64,000 nucleotides of DNA from Echinarachnius parma (Eukaryota > Echinodermata > Echinoidea > Clypeasteroida > Echinarachniidae): positions 1 through 64,000 of the forward strand of contig JBAMJV010005510.1 in the NCBI GenBank assembly GCA_037951105.1. Direction: 5' to 3'. Below are positions 35,333 to 46,796 of the stretch, piece after piece. The notes beneath the pieces are model-generated. The model was not told the origin of the DNA and did no database searches. It saw only the letters and a list, made by a program, of their open reading frames with translations. Both the position numbers and the translations under genes were made by a program. Each line of letters opens with the position of its first letter. The stretch's first letter is position 1.

Positions 35333-37590
35333 GCTCACTCACAGGGTCATCCACGCCAGGGTCTGTAAAACAGACCTAACCCTCATCTATTCTCTCACCA
35401 TATCTATTTATCCACTCTATTCTGTCTTTTCTCTCAAGAAACGACCCTAATTCACATCTATTCATCTGCTCCATTCTATCTTTTTCCTCACCAAACAGAA
35501 CCCCACACCTTTTTATCTGCCCCATTCTATCCTTCTCTCACCAGACAGACCCCCACATCTATTTATCCTTTATATTCTATCTTGTCTCTATCTCCTGTAC
35601 TTCATGTACCTCTCACCCTTTTGTCTTAATTGGTTTTTATATGCTGTCCCACCTTTTTTCTCCTCTTCTTCAATTCATTTATCTCTTTCTATTTCACCCT
35701 CTTTCCTCTGTAATTTTCTTTGGTCTCTGTTTGTGTGTTCCAACCCTCTTCCTACGCTCTCTTTCTTGTTGATTTCTGTTTCATTGTCAGATGCACTTTG
35801 TGTCTAAACTCTTCAATCTTTTTATATATCCCTCTCACATCTCTGTCCGTCCCTTACCCTAGATTTTCCTCCTATCATATTCCTATATTTTTCTCTATTA
35901 ACGTTTTCTTGTGTTCTTATTGAGATCCTTTATTTATGTATGTAAATAGCTCTTTTTCAGCTCATCATGTTGCTACATACAGTAAGACTTCCTCTTCATG
36001 TTTTGTTATTTCTAGTGGAACCTTTTCTGCTGCTGGACTCCATTTTGTCTCAATTCATGCCTCGCAACATGGACAATGTTCTACATTTGTCGCAAATTTA
36101 AACTGGATTGTTATTTTTTACTATTTTGCTTTTCTCTCCGTTGTGTATCATTCAAAAGAGTCGTCATATTCTGTGGTTTTTACTTCATAATTGGCATTCC
36201 ATGTTTGTTACATTATTATGGCAGATTTCACGAGGGTTGATTTTTTTTAATTGCTACTCCATCAAAGGCTAAAACTAGAACTGCAGTCTTCAGTGGTTTT
36301 TTAACTTGGAAAAAAAGATGTAAATGACATAATAACGTAAGCATCAGTGTGCCAGTCATTAAATTTGGACTCGGTAAACGTATTGGCTTCTCATAATCCT
36401 TGGGAAGAATGCAGCAAAAAGTCTTCTCCATCAAAACATATGCTTCACAGTTCTTATTCACAAGTAATTTGCTTATTTGGACTCTCATCGAATTCTGTGG
36501 GAGATTTTCACTGTTCATGTATATAAATCTTGGAAGGATTCCACTCCATATTATTGCTGTATTTTCTTATATTAAGCCGCTTTGTAGTGGATAATGCAGG
36601 AGCTTTTTAACATCTTTCCAGGCAATTATGCAGAGCTATTCATATTCTTCTTTAATGAATCATGATTTGTTTGAAATGTCAATCATACTTGCACTGTAAT
36701 GAGTGTTTCTCATATAACTTGTGGAATAACGTAATTATTCAACGTCTTGAAAATCTCTGCACGTCTTGTGTCAAAAGCTTTGCTCTCATATTGTTGCATA
36801 AATATCTTGATGTAGATGTCTTGATCTCTATGAATGCTGATGCGGTTTAAAGCAGAAGTAGTTTTTGTTGGAGAAATCTTATCACCTACATGTATATATA
36901 TCTAGCAGAAACTGTATCTTCTGTAACGAGTATGTACTCAGATGTGAATTGAAAAAAACTGTAGTACTTTTTAATTTATCTAGCCATAGTGGAGTATTAT
37001 GTCTGGCTGATGTATGCATCACAATTCGGGCTAATTCTTAAACACGACCATCCAATGAGTGTTATTGTCTTTATTTTGTCTTTGATTTTTAAACGGAAAC
37101 ACCCTGAGAAGGTGCCAGATAATGAGTTTGGTTCATTGTAAAATGTTCATTGATTCGTTGACAATTTCAATTTGTACAGTTTTAGATTTGTTTTAGCTTG
37201 TGTGTGTTATACTTATGTGAAAAAAGACTCCTTGTATGTAGGGAATCAAGCTTATTTGTAAGAATATTGCCATTTTGATATGAAAATATATTGAATCCAT
37301 TATGTGATTGTCTTGAATGTTTCTATACGTGGCATCACAATCCGAGGGATCCAGCGGGCTATATCCTCGGCACTTTGTGTTGGAGGTGTTTCTTATGTGG
37401 ACGCATCTGTCAACCATTTTTGTGGCTACCAACTTTAGTTTGTATAATGTCTTGAAAAATGAACTCTGTATCTTTGGTATAACTCTACCCCATTGCAACT
37501 TGTGACTTCTAAAATTGTGTTTGTTGCTGATGATGTAATCCTGTGGATTTTTTTAGTAAAATAAATTTGAATCGTTATGTAATGTTAATG
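35333..37590 (+). other. HNRNPM: probable hnRNP M 3' UTR
   Basis: Follows the stop codon without transposon-like sequence. The first 250 bases are CU-rich and built of four degenerate repeats (about 35371-35590) with CCATTCTATC, TCTCTCACCA and AGACCCCCACA wording. The first AATAAA with plausible context seen here is at 37560-37565, after GTAAAAT. The extent of the transcript is inference. Confidence 0.4.
37560..37565 (+). terminator. candidate poly(A) signal AATAAA
   Basis: AATAAA about 2.2 kb after the hnRNP M stop codon, with a TG-rich stretch just before it. Other AATAAA sites exist further on, so use is uncertain. Confidence 0.25.
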
Positions 37591-40500
37591 GAAAGATTCT
37601 CAGTTTGATTTGCTGCAGTTTTTTGTTGATTATATGGTCTTATTTCAGGCACCAGTTGTGTGGTTGTGGATGTGTAATTATCAAGAGTGAATAGAAATGG
37701 TGTTGGAGAAAAAAAAATCTTACGTCTCGCCAGCTCTGCAATTGTTCTTCTTTTTACAAACAATTTTGGAGAGAGTATGGAATACTGTCGCTGCGATGTT
37801 GCAGAAAGTTCCAGAGTTCTTCCTGCGATCAACTTTTTACACAAGGGTACGGTATGAAGTCTGATTGAGCGCAAGGAAGATCTCAAACATTTCTAAAATG
37901 GAGCCGCCATTTAACCAATCTCTGCAAGCATTTGAAGTTGACAATTTCTAGGGATTACTCTAAAATTATTCTATACAAATCATTCCTGGAGGAAATGAAA
38001 TACTGCAATCAATTCACATCAATCTTGATAAAAAAATATATTTCAAAACTTCACATGCAGCGAAGGTTTGTGTCAGCATCTGTTGCAGTTCCTGATATAA
38101 TCTTTTGGAGATGACTCTGCACTTGCTCCCGGATTCTGATGAAACCTAGGACATGGATATCCCTGGCAGAAAATGAAGACCTGCTTTCTTGAAAGGAACA
38201 AAAACAAATCAAAGGCAAAAGACTAAAAACATCTTCCTTTCCTATTTTATTGATTGATGAAGACTTTTTGCGTTGGAATCTTGACTGGATCACCGAAATC
38301 GTTCTAAGCGAGGAAGCAGAGCAAATTATTCTTCCATAATCAACTCTCTGGAGACTTTCACGTCTCTGAATAGTCCAGCTTCAGTCGATGAAAGTAATTT
38401 CTTCACCGGGAGATCATATTTAATCCAGCTTAAGATGTGATGTAGATCCGGCCATATTCTAGCCAGCCATGGTCTTGTCAACGGATCAGAAAAATCCTTG
38501 AAAAAAGAAAAGAAAACGGATGGCCTTCAGTTCTTGATCTGAAAGGAAGGCAAATTCTGTTTCTTTGGTTGTTGGTACATTAGTTGTCATCATTACCCAG
38601 ATGATTCGACTGGACATAATGAAGACTAAAGAAATTACACTGGTTCAACTGTATAATGCTTCCCGGTTATTTCCAGGTGAAAATGCACTCTATTGGCTCG
38701 TGGGTATTGTATAATCACAAACATAAAACTTGTTTGTAAAACGCTTAGCATATGTTATATACACTAGCTCTCCAGATTCAGTTCCTTAACCTTTTAGAAA
38801 GTACAATTGATTAACCAGCACTTAGCAGCCTTCATGAACTTCACATCGTGGGTACCGATGTATATTTTTTGAGAAAAGTCACTGCCTCAATTTATCCTTC
38901 ATTAATAAACTTCAAGCAAACGACGGTCTCAAAGTTTGTCAAGCAGGTATATTTCAGAATATTTATTTGATTTATTTTATTACTTGAAGTTTCATGATGG
39001 ATGAGCACTCTAACGTTTGAAACAATTTATGTTGCATCTTGTCTCTTCAGTATTGTTCCTCTTTACTATTTAATTTGGGATTGCTTTTTATTGGTTTTGC
39101 CTCCAACTCCAAAAGAATGATTTAGTGCTGCCATTATTGTCGGGTATTTGTATCTCTTGATGGAAAATTTGCGGCTCACCCTCAGTTTCTTGTTGTTAAT
39201 ACATCCGTCTTGGCTAAAGCCTTACTACAAGAGATGTTGAGGCATATTACTAGAAATGTCCATGGAAAAAAATCATTTTATCCTTGTTTTTATTATTACG
39301 GGGTTTTTAGTTTTAAATATTATTAAAGATTGCATTAAATTTGTATCTGGACTAATGGTATTAATTTTTAGTGTCTTACTCTTAGCAGGCCTCAAATGAT
39401 TAAGAACTCTTGTGAGGTTTGTTTTCTCTAAAATTCAATAATACATGTATTGCAATATCAGTGAAAATTACTGCAGGCGATTGAAGGTAAATTCCTTGAT
39501 ATTCAGTGTTGATTCTCATTGGCACTGCAGTATCCAGCATCAATGTGCCCTGGACGTTTAGTTAGTGTAACATTCTAACGGCAAATTGTTTACGACATTT
39601 AGTTGTTGAGATAGTTGAAATTCCCATGCTCCAAAAAGCCACGGTTGTTCAGAGGTGGTGATCTGAAATACAGATGGAACAATATCTGGCGGTTTCAAAT
39701 ATTTCAAATTACAAAAAGAGTTCATGTGGAAGTTGATAATCCGATGCATATTACTCAAATGTCTTGGATTAGCATGCCTCATTTATTTTGTATATGTTAC
39801 ACAGTCAGGTCGGGTCTAATAAAATACTTTTGAGTGCTTATGCCTAGATGACCATCCATCAGGAGATATCAAATCTTTTTGTCTTTTTGGTCGATATGGT
39901 TATGTATGACGGTGGCAGGTGGAGAAAACATGAGTGGTTCTTGTTCTAAGGTACTTGGTAACATTGTTGGAGGAAATATTGCAAAACTGTTTGTTTCGGG
40001 GTCGAAGTAAGAAGTTGTACAAGTTTGTATTTATGTCAAATGGCCCTGTATTACAGTGTATAGAAGTCTTGGTGAAAAAATTATCAAGCTATAATATCTA
40101 AGAATTTGATTTAAAGCATTACCTGTAATGCTACACATTTGTTCAATTTTGCTCATATAATATCCAAAGCTAATTCTTTTGCTATGATATTTTCAACAGA
40201 TTTGTTTGCAAGCATAGACAATTCAGACAAACCATGGTATGATTTGCCTGTCCAATTTACATTTTGCACATGACAACAATGTTACCAGTGCCTTAACAAT
40301 TTTTGAGAATCCATAGTCTTTGAAACATTTGCAGCAACTAGTATTGTTTCACATCTAAATGGTTTGAAATTTTCCCTTTCACAAAGTCAAAGAACAGTTC
40401 CAGCCACTACATCTCAAAGATTGAAGAGGGCCTTTAAATTCCAGAGCTACATTAATCCGAGTTCCAGCTTATCTCTGGTAAACCGCATTAGTTGTGAACG

Positions 40501-42427
40501 TATCGGTCACAATTCTCTGGGTTAAGTCTACCTTCAGTAGCAACATGTCAATGCTAAGTTAATGTTAATGCCATCTAGAGTTCATAGGTTAGCCCCACTC
40601 CAGTGAACTTTCCTCTTTGCAGAGGGCGCAGATTCAAACTTTGCATCAGTCAGCCTTTTCTCTCTCGATATGTGATGAAGCTGCCGTCCATCAATCCGTG
40701 GTTGGCAAATATCTTCAAACGCGGGTTGCAAGTTCGCGTCTCGCTTCAGGAAACTGTTTTGTCACCATGCTGTGGAACTGCAATAGTGTCATCTAATCGT
40801 TGAGGGCTTCCAGAGGTCGCAATTTCATAGCGTGCTTAAGTCGTCTACTCTCATTCTAGCTGTAGTTAAAGTGGCCATCTGACTATTCTTTTTAATTAGC
40901 GAATATGTTGTAGCTTAGAAAATGGAAAACTCGAGTCAACTTATCTTTCTTTACCATGGGATTGAACTGCGCCAGATCCATACTTGGTTATTTGTGTTCT
41001 GCGGTTAGAAACCTGCTACCCAGCTACCCAGCAAACTTTTCTCTCCATATAACCAAACTGCTGTTCTACAATTTGGAGGTTCAGAGTTCAAATTTTGTGT
41101 GCTACAGCTACCGATTCTAGACGTTTCAGTTGCATCTATCGGTCACCCAAGGTTCGTCAAAAGCTTTTGAGATGGGGAAACAAATTTGTGTTCCAGCCGA
41201 ATTTCATGATTTGATCGTCACGAAGCTGCAGTCCAGATGCTCCAGTCCAGCTTTAGATTTCTTTATGCTTCTGTGAAACTGAAGACCCTCTGTACCCTAA
41301 ATATGAGTGGATTGCAAAGCTGACTTTCCTGCTACAGCCAACTTGGATCTCTTAGATAAGTAAACAGCTTTCCTTCAGTGTTAGTGAATGCAGTCCAGAA
41401 GTCGAAGTTAAGTCGCAGTCGACGTTCTTCATGTGATCAAGCTGTAGTTCAACAGACGTCCGTCCCGGTGGTTTGTAGTACAGCAGTCCTTCAGTTTCCA
41501 GTGGTTAGTGAAGTCCAGAAGCGGCAAGTTTCCGTCAACAATCTTCATCACGCAATCCAGCTGTAGTCCATCAGATGTCCATCCCGGGTGGATTGTAGAT
41601 CGCTTCATTGGCGGTGGTACATGTTTTTGGCTCTAGCAAACAAACGGGTTTTGAGGCTCAATCAAATACCAAAATACATTCCAGAGTGGAGCTAGGATCT
41701 AACCCGGTACTTGTCAAATGAAAAAAAAGGATATTTCATATCCAGTGAAACAAAGAAATACACATGGTTCATTGTTATTTAGCCTCCAAAAAACAAAAAT
41801 TAGCCCTCAATTGCATGAAAATGCATGAAAAGGCCAGAATCTTTTGAGTTATAATATAAAACTAATTTTAGAGTTCTGATTTAATGCAAGCAGGCTTTAA
41901 AAAAAACCTCCCCAAATTAAATTATTTTTCCTGATCACATCTATGTCAACTATGTTGTCTATGTACATTTGTGAACCGAGACAGGATAACATCATGTTTA
42001 AAGCTGGGGCACATGCATGATCTGGAGAAGCAGCATCTCTGAATTCAGGCTGTGGATGTGCGAAATAAAGTTGTGCTTGCGCACCAGCTACCAAATACGA
42101 CATCATGACTACGTCTTGGTTCACATAATCGATGTACGATCAGAAAGTCCCCCAGCTTTGGCCTTGCATTTCCAGCTTATTGTCCTGGTGTTATGCAGAT
42201 GGTTAGAAAGAGGGTCCACTCTTGAGATGTAATTTGGATTGTACTCTGGAAGGGAATTGAGTCAAACTGTTGCAAATGATGTCCAACATATCAACTTGTG
42301 TAGAAGCTATGAGTGGCTCTGTGGATGAAAAAAGCTTTTTCAGTCCCGAGGGAGCATCCTGCTCCGCAGCATCCTGGAGATTTGTTTTCTCTGCCGGCCA
42401 TTCATGCGGTAATCTGCGATTCTCTGA
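37591..42427. other. long unassigned low-repeat stretch
   Basis: Unlike the rest of the intergenic DNA, it contains few recognisable transposons or microsatellites and no exon with good splice sites. A diverged tandem duplication of about 90-125 bp lies at 41382-41600 (GTCCAGAAG, CAGCTGTAGT / AAGCTGTAGT and GTCCATCCCGG / GTCCGTCCCGG in each unit). It could be an extended 3' UTR or a non-coding transcript; nothing in the sequence decides this. Confidence 0.35.
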
Positions 42428-42519
42428 ACCCATTCAGGACTGGTTGGTTGTGTTTGACAGGCACCACATTCTCAATAGACCCCAGTGAGTGCTTTGGGGA
42501 CCAGTCCCTGAATGGGTTA
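42428..42519. repeat. short palindromic element ending AACCCATTCAGGACTG
   Basis: AACCCATTCAGGACTGG at the left and CCAGTCCCTGAATGGGTT at the right, about 92 bp. A diverged second copy lies at 51549-51641. Confidence 0.6.
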
Positions 42520-43533
42520 GGGAAGCTTTTTGTGACTCTGATCTCCCAAGAGCAGTGTTTTGTGCATGGTCATATTTTGTAAAGTTTCTCCCTCTCTCTG
42601 ATCTCACATGTAAAACAGGGTTAATGTAACCCCACACCCCCCAATCCATTTTCAGTGGAGATTTAAAGCGAATTCTTGAGACAAAAAGTTGGTACGTTGT
42701 CATTGCAAAAACAATAAGATACAATTTGAGTTTGCGGCTAGATAAATTATTTTGTTATGACGTCTTTGAGATTTTGAAGGAAAAAAACATATATTGCTTT
42801 AGAGCAAATCCTGGTAATTTAATTAACCCAAACCAAGCAAAAATGATAAATACTGTAATGAACAAAAAGTTTCTAAATTTTTCTCTTTGCCAATCAGAAA
42901 TTTGTTTAAATGGTCAAGAATATTAAGTATATATTAAACTTGACAAAGGAACAGATCATTTATAACCCTTCCAGTCCTTTTCAAACAAAACACTGCCCTT
43001 GGGTGATGGTCATTTTCCGTTGATGTCTCAACATGTAGACCAGCCAACTGTCCAGCAGACTGTAAGTATGTGGTAAGTATAGAATAAGATCAATAAATCT
43101 CTCTTTCTGGTGTCTTTTTCAATGTACCAGTGATACCAGTGTTTAAAGTAAACCACACTTTCATTGTATAGAGGCAAAAATGTAAATAATCACTCACTGT
43201 CCGTCCCCCAAAAAGGCAAATACTTTTGTTTAAAGATGGAATTTTCAAAATACCTGTGTATCCTGCTATCATTTTAAAAAAATACTCCAGAAAGATATAA
43301 GAAGTATTCATATACAAGATCTGCCCAGTCGACTGAATGTCTGCACATTAACCAGACGTAATTATAAGAAAAATATTCATTGATTTGGCTGAGAAACTGC
43401 GGGAGGGAAGTCACCCACCAAACCCATGTTTGTTTATACACGTAGCAGATAGTTCTGTGGAACCTCATTATAACAAGGAGCTTTTATTTAGACCAAGAAA
43501 ATTATCTTGTTATAAATACCAGGTATCCTGACA
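42520..43533. other. intergenic stretch, no gene seen
   Basis: AT-rich with no supported gene. The end (43455-43533) carries GTGGAACCTC and TTATAACAAG wording related to the element that follows. Confidence 0.4.
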
Positions 43534-44152
43534 CAGTGGAACCTCTTAAAGGGATCTAGTAACTTTGTTGACATGTGCAAAAAGCGATGAGTGGTTGATA
43601 AAATGTGTATTGTTGTTATCTGACATGTCCACTGGGTGTTGTGTGAAAATTTCAAGTTAAATGGACTTTATATGGCCGAGTAATGAGCAAAAATGTAAAG
43701 TGACATTCACTAACTCATTGCACTGATGCACTCACTTAGTACACGGTTCTGACGATCCGTTGGATAATTTGACATCTGAACACTTCAATCGTAGATATCT
43801 TTTTAACGAAAGGGAAATTTGAAAAACTGAAACCTGTCCCATGCTTTTTTTGTTAATAAGAATACAACAAGGTATGAGGGAACCGCTAGAATTTCAATTG
43901 GATTTTGAAGATTTGGACAATGTTACTAAGTCCCTTTAATGACAAAGTTCTGTGGACTTATAAATTAATGAAAATTACCTTGTTATAATATGAAAACTCT
44001 TATAACAAGCACCTTGGGTCCATTGAATTTAGTTTGTGGTATCAGGGCTTAAAAATAATATAATACATTGAACCTGTACCTGTAAAATAGCCCTGCTAAG
44101 CCGGTATCATGTATCTTGTTATAACAGAGCTCGTTATAAAGAGGTTCCACTG
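43534..44152. mobile_element. CAGTGGAACCTC-ended element with a nested TTAA element
   Basis: CAGTGGAACCTC at the left and GAGGTTCCACTG at the right, with TTATAACAAG / CTTGTTATAA repeated inside. CAG...ACCTC termini with TA just outside the right end resemble pogo/Tigger-type terminal repeats (inference from memory of such termini). A TTAA element sits just inside the left terminus. Confidence 0.5.
43546..43939. mobile_element. TTAA-flanked MITE, family III
   Basis: Starts TTAAAGGGATCTAGTAACTT and ends GTTACTAAGTCCCTTTAA, so TTAA lies at both ends. Non-coding. Partly similar phrases occur near 12830-12920 and 19624-19760. Confidence 0.65.
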
Positions 44153-46032
44153 TATATCGAGTATATTGTCATATCAAGGTGAATTTAACAAAAGAGCTCA
44201 TAACGGTGAAATTGGTTTTGATATATCAGAGCTCTTTATGACAAGGTTTAACAGTGTCCAATCAAATTTGAAATGTTTAACATATAACAATAATGGCAAT
44301 AATAACAATTCAACAGAACTGCCAATTCACTTGCCAAATTTAGGGAGATTTCTAACGGCAATCGGGGATAAAGATATGCAAATACATGCACCACAATACA
44401 ATAGGAACAATCTTTTTTTAATTGGGGAGATTGAATTTTTTTTGGTCAGAATGGGAATAGATCTTTTATCAGGAAGCCTCATACGGAATCGGGGAGACCT
44501 TGAAGCTCTGTAAAATAGCATGTTAACGGGCATGAAGTAATATTCATAAACCTGTTTGGTGCAACTATGAAGGTAAAATCAAGCCCGATTTTTGTCCTAG
44601 AATACACATACTGGCAGAGAATCCAATATATTTTATTAAATACATGTATTCAAGGGGTCCAAGGACTTTCCTGAATAACATTGAAAGGGGAAGAGGGGAG
44701 GGGGGGGGGGGGGGGAAGGGGGTCAAACCTAATTATATCATAATGCATGTGTACCAAATGTTTCACATTTCTTGAATACTTTTTTACAACGTTTAATTAA
44801 ATTGTATGTGTGTGAATTAATTTAATAAAAATTCATAAATAAACTTGCCAATTGCAAAAATGGAATTGTAGAATTTTGTCTTGATTGATACTATGCAGTT
44901 TTCATGGTCATGCACTCAAATTTATACACACACACACACACACACTAACAAACATGAACACATTAAATTAATTTGTATATATACAAGCCAACTTCAAAAT
45001 AAATGTACATGAACTTTATTTGTTTCCTTGAACATGTGAAAATATGAAGAATGCAAATATTGTACATTTGTTTCACTGTGTGGGAATAGATCTTCCAGTT
45101 TGCATGCAACAATTCAATTGAAATGTGTCTGTGTCTGTCTGTAAGTGTTTGATAACAAAATAAATGGGGCCCATATTCATAAAAACCTCTCAAGCTTAGT
45201 TCCATTCTTGATATACAGTGTACATGTATCTTTAGATGATTATAGCTATAATATATGCAACAAAAGATTATTTGACTTGCCAACTAGTAGGGTTATCTTA
45301 GTTGGTAATAAATAAATGCCTACCCAGATAACCTTTGTGACTACATGTATGAAAACTTGATTGCTCATAAGCCCTAGCATCTTGAAATGGAACTAAACTA
45401 GTTTGGTGTTTTGAATACAGGCCCATGCATGTTTCTGACTCTGGAATGTTGAGATTACATCTATTGCTATAATAGGTACAGGCCATAGAGAAAATTTGAA
45501 CCCTTTGGTTGCCCAAATCGATTCATGACAACAGACCTGCAGACACTTCTGTTGAGTGTTGTGCATGTATCAAAGCCTTTAAAAAAAAGAACATATTGCA
45601 ATATGTAATAAGCATGTAACTTGCATGTACTTGGTAGTTTATAAAGTAAAATAGCTCTATACAGAACTGTTGCCATGTTTCAGCCAGGAAGAAGTGTTCC
45701 ACTTACATTCATAGGAAAATGCCAAAGCAAATTTAACTTATTCCATGCATCATTTACTCCTATACACACATTTACTTGTATACTATATCTATATACAAAA
45801 TAATACATCTTTATATTTACACAAGTACATTGTATATTAAAATAATATTGTACCACTTTTTGAAAGGAATTGTCAAAGGAATCACATTCAAAGATTATTT
45901 TAGATTGAAGCATCTCAAACTTGTACCATCAGTTGAGAGTGAAAAGGCTGTTATGTCGATTTATTGATAAATGATTACCTTTTGGGGAATATTGATAAAA
46001 AATAACATAGCTAAACATTTTTTTTTTTTTGA
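44153..46032. other. intergenic stretch, no gene seen
   Basis: Contains a G-run at about 44700-44715 and a short CA run at 44926-44945. No supported exon. Confidence 0.4.
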
Positions 46033-46796
46033 ACCCTATTAAGGCCGGGCTATTTGAGGTCTTCAGCAGGCGGGGGGGGGGCCATTATGGCCCCCCCCAA
46101 GATCTCGGCCGCAGAGCGGCCGATCGCCGTAAAAATTTGCACGCGTGATAAGTGAAGTGTATAGAATACAATGGTAATTTTTAAAAATTTTGAAAAATTC
46201 ATTAATTTGCATATTTATGGTAATTTATGCAAATAAGTCATGAAATTCATATTTTTACCCATAAATCATATATTCTTCATAATTAAACTCTGGTTTTCAC
46301 TACATATATTCTTTAGAGCATTTGGAATGATACTACAACAAAAAGAATTGGAAGAGCCCGGTTCTTCCTTTTGTTTTCTATTGTTTTATTAATTTCTTAT
46401 GTATTTCTTTGTTTTTTTAACTTATGTATTTTATTGTTTTTGTTTATTTTATTTCTAACTATAATTTAACTGTTTTGAACCCCAAAACCAACATATAAAA
46501 TGTAAACAACACCAAATATCTAATAATACACCTCATTTTATGAAAATTGATATTTCCATATGTTTTGTACACAAATCACGAAATTTAGCGATTTTCGGGC
46601 TGACATGCATAGACAAAAGGTCACGTGACTTTGTAACGGAGGGTCCGATTTTCGAAATTTTTGTTTTAAAACGTGCGCAAGACCCGAAAGAAAAAAGTCA
46701 CCAAGCAGCGGCGCGTCATCTTGCAGCGTTTTGGAGCAATAAAAAAAATTCCGGAGGGGGGGGCCATTATGGCCCCCCCCCCGGCCTTAATAGGGT
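46033..46796. mobile_element. 764-bp inverted-repeat element with G/C palindromes near both ends
   Basis: ACCCTATTAAGGCCGGG (46033-46049) and its exact complement (46780-46796) are the termini. Near each terminus is the palindrome GGCCATTATGGCC framed by a G-run and a C-run (46071-46097 and 46756-46780). A 107-codon frame over the right half runs through the terminus and is taken as chance. No transposase. Confidence 0.7.
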
